From NCBI RefSeq assembly GCF_032118995.1, contig NC_092657.1, positions 10,603,391 to 10,667,390 of the forward strand: a stretch of DNA of 64,000 bases, given 5' to 3'. The DNA comes from Asterias amurensis. Lineage: Eukaryota > Echinodermata > Asteroidea > Forcipulatida > Asteriidae. Positions within the stretch are counted from its first letter, which is position 1. Each line of letters opens with the position of its first letter. Below, piece by piece: positions 23,573-36,402 of the stretch. The notes under the pieces were generated by a model. It had not been told where the DNA came from and made no database searches. It saw nothing but the letters and a program-made list of their open reading frames with translations. Both the position numbers and the translations under genes were made by a program.

Positions 23573-23624
23573 AATATTAATTTTTGGTTTTTACCCATAT
23601 GGGTAAAAACAAAAAATTAATATT
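23573..23624. repeat. 52-base near-perfect palindrome
   Basis: AATATTAATTTTTGG and its inverse around a centre of ACCCATATGGGT, with one mismatch. TTGTTGTCAGGTAG just upstream and TTGTTGTCGGGTAG just downstream form a short direct repeat around it. Confidence 0.75.
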
Positions 23625-24475
23625 GTTGTCGGGTAGTTGAGGTGGTCGCATTTAAAGGAAATGTTCATGCTATAGTGTGCTCCATCTCGCCAAAATGACT
23701 GCTCCCAGGTAGAGATAACTTTCTTATCACTGATTGACATACCTCTCTCATCACCTCCAATGCCGTCCAGTTTCCAGTACCTTTCTACTTGTTGCTGTAG
23801 ACTTGTGTCTGTTTCAATGAAGAAAGAAGTTGAACGGCTTAGGGGTCCAGTCTCAAATGGGCCATCGAGAGTCCATCCCAATTTAGTGCGTGTCGCATAG
23901 GGTGTTCCTACGCCTCCTTCCCGGACTTCTTTCGTGATTAAAGCAGAGGGGTTGTCTTGGCCTATGAGCGATTATACATTGTTAGCATCTGGCAAGATTA
24001 TATCGCTTAGGTGTGACAATTTGTTGATCTCCTTTTGATCTATCAAAGTGCTAATGCCCATCTGTAGTTTTGGCCTTGTCAGAACGTGTGTCATGACAAC
24101 CAGATTTTCATCACACATGTCAGTTACCTCAAGATGTACAATAAGAGTTTCAGTGAGGATATCGTGATTGTCTAGGTTGCCAGCCTCATGGTGTCTGGTT
24201 TTGCATTAACTCCAAGCTCGTTATTTAGCTTTTCTGAGCAGAAACTCTGCGTTGATCCACTGTTAAGTAGATCGTATGTTGTCACAAAGTTAGTAGCATT
24301 CTGTGGCTTCGTACTTTCACTGGAACTATGGATAGGGCTATCCTTCCACTTCCGGCCCCAGAAGTGTTGCAAGTTGCATTGGCTGAGGCAGTCGTTGGCA
24401 CAGCCTTGACGGTGACAGGATTGGCATTTTTTACAAGCTGATTTCCTTGCTTCACAGGGTAAACACTTGTTGGTG

Positions 24476-24866
24476 TTAAAGGAACACGTTGCCTTGGATC
24501 GGACGAGTTGGTCTATTAAAAGTGTTTGAAACCGTTTGTTATGAAATGCATATGGTTAGAAAGATGTTTTAAAAGTAGAATATACTGATCCACACAAGTA
24601 TCACTCAAAATTGCACGGTTTTCCTTTTACGTCGCGAACTATCACGGTCGGCCATTTATGGGAGTCAAAATTTTGACTCCCATAAATGGCCGACCGTGTT
24701 AGTCGACGAGGTAAAAAGAAATCCACGCAATTTCGAGGCATAATTGTGTAGATCATTGTATTCTACTTTTACAATATCTTTCTAACCATATGCATTTTAT
24801 AACAAACGGTTACAGAACGCTTTTCAAAGACCAACTCGACCGATCCAAGGCAACGTGTTCCTTTAA
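24476..24866. repeat. MITE family A, copy 1, long palindrome with TTAA ends
   Basis: TTAAAGGAACACGTTGCCTT at one end and its inverse at the other. The whole 390 bases fold back on themselves around CAAAATTTTGACTCCCAT. It lies within the BEL/Pao internal region. Other copies are at 43544-43933 and 59678-60067. Confidence 0.85.
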
Positions 24867-25665
24867 GGGTTGCCCGTGCAGGTGAGATGTAAGAACTTGG
24901 TATGTTTCAAACCACATCCAGGAACAGTGCATACTGCATCTCTCGAACAATCTCGGGATCTGTGTCCTGGTTACAGACAGTTGACACACAGTCGCTTTGT
25001 TTGCACAAAATTCAGTCTGTCGGGAACTTTCAGGGATTTCCAGCTATGGCAGCCGACCAGACAATGTCCAACAGGAGTGTGGAGGTGTAGTATTTCTGGC
25101 ACTCACTTCTGATGATGCATTTGCTGGCCAATCTACATTCCGATATGTACCCTTTAATATTGTTAGTGCCTTGAGGGGAGGATGCTCTCTACTTGTGTCA
25201 CAAAATTGAAGCGGAGTTTTGACACGGAAGTATCTTTGCGTTTGACATCCTTCATTGATTTGTCAGCCCGGTCTCTGCTCACGAGCTTGCTGTAGACTGG
25301 GTCATTTGCTTGATGTGATGAAATCTGTACAAAATTGATGACGTCATCTAGAGTAGGGGACCTGGATTCAACAGTTTTTATATGGTAAACCTTTTCAGCC
25401 ATGCCTTGCGAACATCCCAGGGTACATTCTCCAACATGAGCCAAACTTCTGCTGTTGTTAAGCTCACACAATTTGTCCATGGTGTCTAGCGTCTCCCGGC
25501 TCTGCTTGTTGCCCTTGAACTTCTGCTGCCAGCTTGGCTCAATGAATCCATGTACTCAAAGGTTGTCGCAATCTGGTCAGCAGAATTTGAAAGCTTGGTA
25601 TCCATCTCAGTGTCTCGCCTTACTGTCGGTACTCAAGGTAGTTGGCTATTAAATGATGAATTTCA

Positions 25666-25668
25666 TAC

Positions 25669-25699
<31 letters not shown>
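25666..25699 (+). repeat. (AAT)n microsatellite with LINE/SINE-like tail
   Basis: About ten AAT units followed by GCATTTATAATGCGCC. Read on the minus strand, GGCGCATTATAAATGC(ATT)n resembles the tail of the LINE that ends at 50740, so this may be the 3' end of a short retroposed copy. Confidence 0.6.
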
Positions 25700-25701
<2 letters not shown>

Positions 25702-27621
25702 CATTTATAATGCGCCATCTATCTAGTGTACAAGACCGCATTCCGAGGCTTCATTGAAGTACAATTCAAAGTGTCCTTGAAGCTCAATTTTAACTGATGC
25801 TGAACAGCCATTCCATGGTATTTGCGCTTCATAGTAAAAAAAATAAAATGGTTATCAGTGAAGTTTTTACATTTATTTTGAAACAAGAACACCTAGTGCT
25901 TCTATTTCTAAAAAGACTTTATAAAAATATTCTTTATTGTTTTTGTGACAGCCTTGGGAGTAAAGGGTAAAAAGTGTACACTGAAGTCTGAAAAATCCTT
26001 GAAATTCAGGTTTTGAAAAAAAAATCATGAAACAATAGGTGTTCAGATTTAATCATTATGTATAAACAACAAAGAGTCATTAGTAAGGACAGCCAAAATT
26101 AAATATACCATTTTGAACTATTGACTTTTGAAAAATGGGAGTTAATTTTAACCCTCGTTTTACTGTCACGCGAGTCACAAAAAAAATGATTATAGTACTT
26201 TTTCTGTTATAGACCCTCAACATTTTTTTTCTTCTCTCTCATAATAGTGGTCTTTTCAAAGGGTCTTTCAAGAATTTATTATTTTTTTTTTACCTAGGCA
26301 TTCTACTTTTTAAAAAAAACACCCTCGAGTTTGTCACGCGAGTCACGGCAAATGCACTTAATGCACATGGTTGGCAAAAGCTACCAAAGTATTCTGGGGA
26401 TGATGTCTACATGGAATGTTAAAAAAGCACCCCAGCCCACTGGAACATACTACTATGCCCCTGAATTTATAAATTTATGTTAGAAAAAGGAATTATTAGA
26501 GTGTACAATTATGACTTGGCACACTGTCAGCAGATCATGTTGAACTACATGTACCATGTGTACACTGCATACTGCACTGTACAGTGTATTCACATCTGCA
26601 TAATTTAAATAATACAAGGAATGATAAACTTAAAACAAGAACGAACAAAAATATTTGATGAAACTGGGTATTTTAAGACAGTATTCTTAAGTTAGATTTG
26701 GAGAGGGGCATCAATAAAGAAATTACTAAACAGATGTACATGTACTCAGCCTAACACAGTCTAATGCCATTAGAACTTGACACCAAAATTGGTTGTTTCT
26801 TATCAACCTACTCTGCCAAGCAGAGTGAGAAAAAGGTCCTTCCCCCAATCACAAAACAATATAATAATTTCTAGTAAGGGTTCTCTCTATGAGTTTGAGT
26901 GGTTCTGAAAAGAACTGGTGGTTTCACAACTCTAGGTTTCGACCAGACAGTGTTGTTGAACCACCAATTCTTTTCAGAACCGTCCCAACATTACCATGTT
27001 TAAGTCAAAGCCTCTTCAGGTTCTTAATTTTCCTTTAAATGTTGCTTCAGGTGTTTCTTCCTTTGATGAAAAGATTCAATTTCAAGTTTTAAGTGTTCTG
27101 AATGAAATAAATTGTTCTTGTTATGCAGTATCCTGTTTAGCTATTGCATATTTTCTCACTTGTCACGCGAGTCACAAACTTCTGTCACGCGAGTCACGTT
27201 GCATTTAACAAGTTTTCAATTTTTTAAAAACTTTTTATTTTGTACTTTTTATTGTAAAGTATAGTGCTTCTCTTGTACTTAAAAAAAAAGTGATCCGGGA
27301 CTAAAAAGTTTCTCTGAGTTCTCACGAATGGGCAACGGCATACAGGGATACAATACCTTTCATTTTTTGGCAGTCACGCGAGTCACATTTTTGGAACACC
27401 TATAAAAACATGTTACCTACACAATTTGTATTCGTTTTTTTATTTTTTATTATAGGGCTCTTTACTAAGTTTATATAAATTGAGTTACACGAGAGCCACG
27501 TTTTATATTTTGGAGTATAGATCTTTCAAAAGTTGAAAAACCAGTGAGATTGTCACGCGAGTCACAATGGAATGGCTGTGAAGGTCGGAAACTAATGTCG
27601 CAAAAGCCCAAATTGAACTAA
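25700..27621. other. Leader region of the BEL/Pao element or an insert in it, with a repeated 15-base motif
   Basis: No coding sequence recognised. TGTCACGCGAGTCAC occurs at 26164, 26332, 27161, 27183 and 27551, with AGTCACGCGAGTCAC at 27372 and a decayed copy near 27484. A hairpin pairs GGTTCTGAAAAGAACTGGTG (26901) with its inverse near 26962-26981. The motif holds two GTCAC half sites four bases apart. Confidence 0.6.
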
Positions 27622-28195
27622 TGTAGCCTGTGATGCTACAGATCGTCGTTTTACTTAAGTTCAGGAATATTTTACTCAGCAATGAGATGCTCCAAATTAA
27701 CTGTAAAACTTTCTTTATTGTTCTTGATCCGCAGGTAGAACTACTTTATAATTACTGTGACGAATAAACTTTGATTCAACGATTGAGTTCTGATTGTATA
27801 CAAGAATACTAATTAGTGTTGACGGTTGACTCGTGAAATAGAGGTGACTAACTGGATGGCGGTAGTATTATACTGGTAGGTTGACGGTAATTGCTTTGAT
27901 AAGGTGGCGTACCATAAGGTGTTTGGTGACAACGGTGTAGTTGGTGGTTGGCGTAGTCTAGTGATTGGTGATAGGTAATTTGGTGGATTGTTGGTGGTTC
28001 AATTTGCTGAGCTGCCTAGGTTCAAGTGGCAATAGATGTCTAAAAATAATGGGTTTTGTCCTAATGGCCATTTGCTGATGTGACAATTGTACGATAAAAA
28101 AAAAGTGTGATGAAAAATCGTGCCCTCTATTGACTTTTTAAAAGGCGAGGCGCAGCACAAAAAAGGTAAACAAAAAGGATATTCTGGCGGCTACA
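27622..28195 (-). repeat. BEL/Pao 5' LTR
   Basis: TGTAGCC...GGCTACA, 574 bases, homologous to 18792-19750. It keeps the uninterrupted site where the other LTR carries a MITE. Confidence 0.88.
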
Positions 28196-28379
28196 ATAAC
28201 TAATAACAGAAACAGCACAGTAAGAAGAATAGCTGGTTCGGCTGTGATAATGCCAATTACTTATACTGGGGGCATGCTCGTGTGCAGGAGTCAGTATTTC
28301 CACTCGCTGAAAAGTTGAGAACATTCCATTCCTGTGCCATGAGAATACCCCTTAAAATAGCAGTCATCGGACTTTTTAC

Positions 28380-28760
28380 AGGCAGTGGACACTATTGGTA
28401 AGTGTCAAAGACTAGCCTTCAGAATTGTTGTATCTAAACATATGCATACACTAACAAACCTGTAAAAATTTTACCTAAATCGGTCATCGAAGTTCCGAGA
28501 TAATAATGAAAGAAAAAACACCCTTGTCACACAAACTTGTGTGCATTTAGTTGGTTAATTTCGATACCTCAAGTTCTAAATGTGAGGTCCCAAAATAAAA
28601 TTCGTGGAAAATTACTTCTTTCTCGATAACTATGGCACTTCAGAGGGAGCCGTTTTTCATAACGTGTTATACCATCAACCTCTCCCCACTACTCATCACC
28701 AAGAAAGGTTTTATGCCAATCATTATTTCGAGTAATTACCAATAGTGTCCACTGCCTTTA
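28380..28760. repeat. MITE family C, copy 1
   Basis: Begins GGCAGTGGACACTATTGGTA and ends with the inverse, AATTACCAATAGTGTCCACTGCC, the terminal inverted repeats of a non-autonomous DNA element. Related copies are at 29556-29925, 38040-38385 and, partly, 44500-44612. Confidence 0.8.
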
Positions 28761-29555
28761 ATTGACACTGTCATAATTAAAACTAACAAGAATTGAGTTC
28801 ACCGTTAACAAACTATTCAAACACAAATACAATAACAACAAGCAGTATAACAAAGTGGCCTAGCATGCAGTAACGAAGAGATACAAAATTGTGAAAATAA
28901 GTCCCGAGCTCTGCAAATTGCATGCATCATCAGACGACCTGTGAATCCCCACAGACAATATTCAATGCCGTATTATTGCACCGGAACAAACAGCAACATC
29001 AAAACGTTTGTTAAGCATTAACAACGATGACAAATTGGACATTGAAGCAAAGTTTGGCCGTTAAAATCATCATCTCAGGCCATCTTGTTGTCTTGTAAAA
29101 TTATATTCACTTGCCCACCCTTTAATCTGCTAGGCAATAACTGTGTCGCTTGTTTTGTGATCCCTGGCATCGCCGCTTTCAACTTGGTCAGGAGCTTGAG
29201 ATTACCTTACTTGGTAACGACATACAAGTGAAAAATCAAAGCCACAAGCAGTGTAGCTCATCAACAATGATCTTAGTGATTGTTTCAGCGTTTGGCGAGT
29301 CTGATTTCAAGAACACCTATAACTTCACCGAAAATATATGAGACATCTTTGTTAAAAAAAAAGGACCTGAGGGGAAACTCTTTGAATCAAAAATAATTAC
29401 ATCCCTTTGGATGTTATTATGTCTTGATAACAAATAACAATCATTTGGGAGACGCTTAAACAGTATTAAAAAAAATATTCAGGAGACAATTCGATGGAAT
29501 CAATGTTTGTTTGTGATAATCCATTGAGCAAATGGTCTCGAATAAGGCTCATCTT
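28761..29555. other. No gene recognised
   Basis: AT-rich. A short open frame at 29150-29341 shows no domain. I see nothing else. Confidence 0.5.
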
Positions 29556-29925
29556 AAAGACACTGGACACTAACTGCTAATACTCGTTGAAGACAAGTCT
29601 TCTCGATTAGTGCAACATATGCATAAAAATGACAAACCTGTGAAAATTTGAGCTCAATTGGTCGTTTAAGTTGCGAGATAATAGTTAAAGAAAAAAAACA
29701 TTGTCACGCGAAGGTGTGTGCTTTCAGATGCTTGATTTCGACACCTCAAATTCTAATGATGAGGTCTTAAAAACAACATTGTGGAAAATAACTTTTGTCT
29801 CTAAAACTACGTCACTTCACAGGGAGCTGTTTAATACAACCACCCTCACCTCATTACTCGGTACCAATATGGTTAATTATTGTAATTATGTGGAGTAATT
29901 ACCAATATTGTCTACTGCCCTTATT
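29556..29925. repeat. MITE family C, diverged copy 2
   Basis: AAAGACACTGGACACTAACT at one end and AATTACCAATATTGTCTACTG at the other, with family-C sequence between (GTCACGCGAAGGTGTGTG). Confidence 0.65.
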
Positions 29926-30149
29926 AACCATGTATTTCGTTTCCTCAAATCTTTAATACAAAATTTCGTAAATCAATGGTGACCATTTCCATATGCACAA
30001 CAAAATAACCCTCCTGCTATTGCCATGCATGTTGTTTGAATCAAATCCAAGCAAATTCCCCTTGATACCTGACTGATGGTTTCTGCTGATAAATTTTGTG
30101 TGTTGCATGCCTAATTCCCGACAATTTCCGGTTGCGTTCGTTCCCATGC

Positions 30150-30435
30150 ACGACCGTATAGTCTTGGTGCAACCGGTCTGGTTTTCCTTTCAAACACAGC
30201 GGGGCCAACTCACCGACAGCGCCTGCATGGCCAGTGGCAAGGAACGTCTTGCACGAAGACTAGCGGAGTACCCGCTCACAACTGGTTATAAACACTGGTC
30301 ATTATCAACGGTTAAAAAACAACCTCGAAATAGCCAAACTGTGTGAAGTAATTAACTAAATTTGATAAGTCTCACATCTTTTTGTCATCATAAATTAAAC
30401 GAACACATTCTACCTTGTTATTATCTACAGGTTTC
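30150..30435 (+). repeat. Left copy of a 280-base direct repeat
   Basis: TATAGTCTTGGTGCAACCGG through CATTCTACCTTGTTATTATC and CTACAGGTTTC matches 37116-37400 in the same orientation, with a few small indels. It contains part of an open frame (30098-30346) without a known domain and ends in a splice-acceptor-like CTACAG. Confidence 0.75.
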
Positions 30436-30567
30436 TCCGGTCAAGACAACGGCTCGTTCCAAGAGGAAGGAGAAAGAACTACAAGACGGCAAAGATCCCA
30501 TCAAAAAGATAAAGTTGACACTATGGAAAGATGCTGCGGACAACAAGTGCCGCAGAACACTTTTGTG
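30432..30567 (+). CDS. Exon-like stretch encoding a short basic C-terminus
   Basis: Directly after the acceptor-like TTATCTACAG, an open frame reads VSPVKTTARSKRKEKELQ, then KKIKLTLWK, ending at a TGA near 30567. It is Lys/Arg-rich and could be a nuclear-localising tail. No upstream exon was found. Function unknown. Confidence 0.3.
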
Positions 30568-30929
30568 ATCTTCAAGAATGTGTTTTAACGAGTTCTTACA
30601 AAACAAAACCTTAACAGTACATAATACACAAGAGTTGAGGTGAGTAATACATTTTCCATAACCACAAAATATTAATTTAACTCACAACTGAATTATATTC
30701 CGCAATTATCTTCATTAAGTGTTCTTAGACAAGTTCCATTAATTGACATGTACAAATACAAAATTTAGTCTTTTATTATGCATTTCAGGAAACTACCTCC
30801 TCAAAATACTGAGTCTTTTTCTTACTACGATGTTATATTTTAGCTTTATTTACAGACTGACGAGATGCTCATACTACCTCTACAAACGATCACCAAAAAA
30901 GTGGCGTAAGCTATAACAGCTGTTGGTAA

Positions 30930-31500
30930 GGTTTTGAATGCTAGTGTAGTTAAGCAATCGCGAGGACAAGGAACCAGTTGGATATATCACAGACGAAAAA
31001 CTCTGGCTACAAATAATCAGTGCGTGGCAACACAATATAAAGAGCAGGCAGGCCACTGGGCAGCGAAAGTATGTACCAGCTGCTGACGCCGCCAAGATTA
31101 AAGGTTACTTGAAGCTATTAAAATTCGGCAAGAGTGTTCTGCATGTCGCACTAAATCAAGATTTGGTTGACGACATAACTAAGATATCTCTTGAGTTTCA
31201 GCGTGACGACCTACTTCTTTCTTCAGTGAGAACCAGTGTCGTGCTTGCTGAAGAAAGTTCAAGGAGGAAGAAGACATCTCCAGGCCCTCAACTGAGACCA
31301 GTACTTGCTGCTGTAAACGAAGCCACTGCCAATGGAACAGCCGCCTTACTCTGCAAACAACAGACAATAGACATCAACGTCTCTATTGTATCCTGCATCG
31401 GGAACTGATTTTCTAGCTCCAAGGATCATCCAGTGATCATGGCCACAGCAATCCTGGATCCTTCAAATAATTATCTGTCTGATCCATCAGCATTCACAAA
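30930..31500 (+). pseudogene. hAT transposase scrap (ZNF862-like group)
   Basis: The 31109-31408 frame reads LKLLKFGKSVLHVALNQDL, then DDITKISLEFQRDDLL and SPGPQLRPVL, a helical block of hAT transposases of the ZNF862/KIAA1586 type. The same block occurs in the hAT at 45.5-47.7 kb as MRGYFVTLKSHKFVLYFAAYLD. SRGQGTSWI upstream recalls the RGTRW motif in a shifted frame. Only a middle fragment remains, with frame changes on both sides. Confidence 0.65.
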
Positions 31501-34400
31501 TACCGGCAAAGATATGTGCTATCAATGAACAGCGGTCGTGGTCAACAGTAGGGCTTAATTTGGCATACGCAGTACTTCTACTAATGTCTTGATCCCATCC
31601 CATGATTTGTAACATATTGTTCATAAATGATAATACACCTCCCTAGAAATATAAAAATGCTAGAAGTCAAAAAAGTGTAGTTTTGTGGGATCCATTTAGT
31701 GTAATGCTAGAAAAAGTTCACAAAATAAATTGTTTTAAAGGGAAAGTATACGTTCGTTTTGTTTATACCGTTTGATCGCTTTAGTCCTATTAAATGCTGA
31801 TATACAATTAAACTAACCTGTGTACATTTCATTTCAAATGATGGAAGCGTTATTGAGATATCACTGAAAATCTGGAGCGGTTATGTCCACGCAGGATGAA
31901 TAATCTACGAATGGAATGCACAATCTGAGGAAACGTTTCTGACAGGAACGCTTCTCGGATTCATTTTTTTTAAGGGTAAAAACTTATATATTTCTCCATG
32001 ACCACATTACTCTGAAATGAACTGATTCTCAAAATGTTTTATACTATCGAAAGCTGCTGTACTTCTAACCAAGTAAGTTTTTATTGCCATTAATTGTATG
32101 GAAAAATATCTCACTTGGGGTAACACTTTGTATTTAAATTATAATATTTGTATCCGCAACAGCCAGGGTTTACTACTCACACCAGCAACTTCGCCCACTT
32201 ATCTCGGGCTCTTCATGATATACACGGAGAGGTCCAACACTAAGGGGGATGACTGAATCATGCCTTCCTTTTTGCCAAGGAATAGGGCAGATGCACATTC
32301 TGTCGATGCTATGTTTTCTCTTCAAATGAAGAGACGGCAACTTGCGAGACGAAATGGCTTTGTTAGTTTCGGACATGATTTTTAATTTCTCATATGAAAT
32401 ATAAGGATCTGCCAACACCAACAATTAAACAAATTACTGAAGACGTCCAAGACGTCATAACATTGACTTTCAATAATATGGTTAAAAAGAACATTCGCAC
32501 AATGCAAAGAGAGTTTGAAAGTGGAGAAATAAATCAAGGATCGTTTGAGGCTGTCTAAAAGTTGTGTGATATAAATTTTATGGACTGCCTGAAGTCAGAG
32601 AAGTCCCAAATGGAGAACTTGTTGAACTAAGAAGTGCTTATTCTACCAGCGAACAGATTGCTGGGACACTGTGTAGCAAGATCCACAGGGAATATGCAGC
32701 GAGTCAGAAAGCCCGAAGAGTTTCAATGATGCGCATAATTTTCGATGAAGTTAACAGGAGAAGGGGGAAAGGAACAAAACAACCCCACCGCCGTCAAGGG
32801 AAACGCCCCCCCCCCCCACCAGCGAAGGAAGAGGAAATGGGAGAGATCCCCACAAAAAGAACATGCAGATAGAAGCCGGTATGCTTGGAGCTGTTGAAGG
32901 AGATACTTATCAAGGTAACTGAGAAATATACGGTTAAGGGGAGAGTGGTCCGTCAAGACCTACGAAACACGTTTACGAGATGGCAAGAAGCTAGGAGTAA
33001 GGCCCCTTTAGGTAAAACTTAACTAGGCAACTTAAGAGTCAACATTATTAAATAATTTTGCCATTCATCCAAATCAATAAGATATCAGTTTGAAACTTGT
33101 TTTGTTTAAGAAGTTTCCCATCGAGATGCATTACCTTATTTGTACATATAAGAGCAATTTAAGAAGTGCCACCAAGTTGTTTAAATTTGAGAGAAATTTC
33201 GCAGTTGATTGAGAGGAGCCTTTCCAGACTACTTGTACTTCCATGACTTCGTTGGTCTTATTAACCATGTACTATCTTTTAGGTAACTCTATGATTATGA
33301 AGAGAGAAAGTGCCTAAAGTGGGAATATTTCAATGACTGTTATTTAATATGCCAATGTTATGTAAATGTAATAATTTAAAGTACTGAATGTTGAGGATTG
33401 TACTATTAAATTACAAATGTATTTAGGTTGAGGAATTCTGTACAGCGCGTTTTTATGTACTTTAAATTTGCTGAGGACAGCAAAGTCTAAGGGCAAGGCT
33501 GTGTGACAAAATTGTTGATTTTCGTCAGGCTTACCTTTGACCCACTCTACTTTGGATGCACTATATTTTCAGCATTTATTTCCATAAATTTTTCTGGATT
33601 TAGAGGTAATTCCGGTGTATAAATCCACTGGTGTGTAGAGGTGACATTTACACACGTGTGTTATGGCGACTGTTGGAAGCTGGTAGATAATTTTCTAGTT
33701 TGTGAATAGCCACCAAAACATCTTACTTTATGAGTAAGGATTTACAGTTTTTCGTACTAAACAAGCTTTTATGGTTTTGGTGCACATTGGAATGAAATTT
33801 TTCCGTAGATTAAATGAAGTAGAAAAACGAGGCAGATTATAGTCTGCCCAGTCACCAGTAAGGCTCATTAATGCTCATGAGGTGATGTCATCCTATTTTT
33901 ATCAATGAAAGTAAGGTTTGTTTTTATGCTGAGGAACTAAGTTTTCTTAATTAATTCTTTTATTAATGGAAAGGATTATTATCACAGAATATTTTGCCAC
34001 TTTCATTAAGAATCAAACTGTATAAAGATGTGATTCTGAGCTATGTTGTATTTTAGGGGCGTGGCGTAACTACTATGCGTGAGAACTTTTCTATGCGTAT
34101 GGAGCATAGTTCAAAGAACACTAACAGGGGAGGTTTCAGAGTGAATTTTTACCCTTACATCGACCCTTGCCCTGGCCTACAGATTATCCTTGACCTTGAC
34201 AGTTGTAGTGTATCGTATTGCTGGATCTCCTAAATTTGAGTTTGTTGGATTACTCCGCTGAGCCTGAGAGGTGTCTAAACACAGTAATGTGAAGTTCTGT
34301 TTTTTTTAACTTTAAAAGAGGAAACAATTTGGATTTATGTGAATATTTAAATTAATTACTCACCGATTTATTTGCCATTTTATGAGATGTGAATAGGGGG
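31501..34400. other. No intact gene; weak coding remnants
   Basis: A 250-base minus frame at 32173-32424 and decayed plus-strand readings at 32420-32760 (VRKPEEF, RRVSMMRIIFDEVNRRR) look like eroded coding sequence but match nothing I know. A C run lies near 32808. From 33000 to 34400 the sequence is AT-rich and featureless. Confidence 0.4.
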
Positions 34401-34590
34401 AGTTGTGCAGCCCAATATTTATTCGGGAGCTTTGGAGGAGTTCTGGAGTTATAGATTAAATATTGGGGAGCTTCATTGTAGTTCATTAGAGGAGCTGTGG
34501 AGCCAGATAGTTATTAAGGAACTGTGGAGCTATTTAAGGAGATACGTTACATTTTCTCAAGGAGAACTCTCGGGAGCCGCAAGAGTTCCA

Positions 34591-34656
34591 GGGAGCTGAA
34601 CTCCGGGGAGCTGAACTCCGGGGAGCTGAACTCTGGGGAGCTGAACTCCGGGGAGC
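34591..34656 (+). repeat. Minisatellite of about 15 bases, four units
   Basis: GGGGAGCTGAACTCC repeated four times with one substitution. Each unit is close to an inverted repeat (GGAG...CTCC). Looser GGAGCT motifs extend back to 34430. Confidence 0.85.
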
Positions 34657-36402
34657 CATTAGGATTGTGTTAAATTTGTATATAATTAGTTGTGTTATAG
34701 AATATGGGAGTCATTTTGTGTCCTGAATTATTATAATGCTCAAGTCTATCTTGTAAGGCAATGATTGGACGATATTGCGCAGTAATTTCCCCGATGCTGC
34801 GTGAAAATACCACTATAAAAATAGGGGTTTAAAATTACACTGACACGAGTGGATTAATTAAGATAAAATGAGGCAATATTTTACCAATCACCTAAGTGTA
34901 GTTTATTTGTCAGGATCTTGGAGTGGAATAATATGCAAATATTCATAAAAGACTATGTTGAAAGTGCATTCGTCCCTCCAACATTAGGCGCATAGCCAGG
35001 CAACAGCACTGTACGGTTAATCAATGTTTATATTTGCTGTGAAAGAAAATTTGAACACCCCTAAACAGTGTCACAAAACGCGAAGAAACTGAAAATTGTA
35101 CATTCTACCCCCGATATTGTTGAAGTTCTTGTTTAAAATGTACAGTTAGGTAACATTGTGCAATTTATAGAAAAAATCCAACCGTTCTATCCAATCAACT
35201 TTTATGAATTTCAAAATGTAACGTTCAAATTTAATAGTACCTTCAGTTAATGGTTTCATGTGTGGACCAGTTGCCGGTGCGTCTGAAATTTGTGTTTTGC
35301 TATGGTTGCTATGGTATATGTACCGAGCAGTCGGGGTGAGAAACCGTGTGTACATGAATTTATATGCCAGCACTTTTGTCAATACAGTGGGGCGGCATAA
35401 CACAAAATCAAATAACAATTGTGAATTTTTTTGTTTAAAGCAAGAGATTTGGTATATGTGTAATTAAATGTGTAACAAAAATAGTTTGATATTGGGCCAT
35501 TTTAGTTTTTGCTCTTAGCGGCATTGGCGGCCATTCCGCCAAAAGTCACTTTTGGCTCTATGTCAAATGCCAAACCTTCTTAGTGTGAGCTTCTATGACG
35601 CTATGATCATGTTTAACTGGTCTGCACAGGTTGCCAACTAATACTAAGTTACTAAACACGTATTACAGATAGACAGGTCCATTTGTTTGGCAAAAGTCAC
35701 CCTCCAAAATGGCCGCCATGGACCATTTGTCGCATATGCAGGTGTAAGTTCCCATAGTTGCTTACAAAATCCTTGAAAATAATCAGCGACACTACATGGA
35801 GAAGTTCTTCTGTTTATATAGTGGCAGCCACTATTCAAAATTGTCGTCAGTTACACGTTTCCCCCTATTATGGATCTGCCCAGTAATAACATAAAAGCTG
35901 ACAAACATGTTCTCTGATTTGGATCTGCCTGGTAACAGTGGGCCACTGCATGCGCACTAAAATAGATCACCAGGTCAAGTTTATGTATTACATTAAGTAA
36001 AACATGTAAATTGTATAACATTAGTGCTACATTTGTGACACGTTTACAGCAATTTTACTCGTGGGATCAGGGTATAAATACAGCAGCTTACTCTACATAC
36101 TTTTAAAGTCTTTGAAATACAGAATTTTTTAGACAGTAAAATTGTATGGTCTCTAGTTATTTGTTGGTGTTTTAATACCCATAACTGTACTGAAGTATAA
36201 TCTCAGTTATTGTGGAGGCTGTAGTTGCAGGCGGATTTGTGGTTTTGCAAATAACAAATTAGGATTAGTTCACAGGATTGTGTCACACTCTTCAGGACTA
36301 ATGCTAGGTGATTCAAAGGCCTTACATGTATTTGAGATAAAAGTGTTGCTAGTACAGCGATTGATTAACAAGTAACAGGACTAACAAGACAAAAAGTCGA
36401 AG
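34657..36402. other. No gene recognised
   Basis: AT-rich. Short open frames (35146-35418, 35258-35467, 35644-35838) overlap on both strands and show no domain. I see nothing firm. Confidence 0.5.

Larger units (their letters stand above)
18792..28195 (-). mobile_element. BEL/Pao LTR retrotransposon, broken fossil
   Basis: Two direct repeats of about 570 bases (18792-19750 and 27622-28195), each starting TGTAGCC and the right one ending GGCTACA, flank a minus-strand internal region. In element order it holds gag-like and zinc-knuckle sequence (about 25680-24880), a protease region (24200-23880), RT (23480-21850), RNase H (21800-21100) and integrase (21050-20070), the Pao order. It is clearly broken, with well over ten breaks and several inserted elements. 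The LTRs differ by scattered substitutions and short indels, so it is not recent. Confidence 0.9.
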
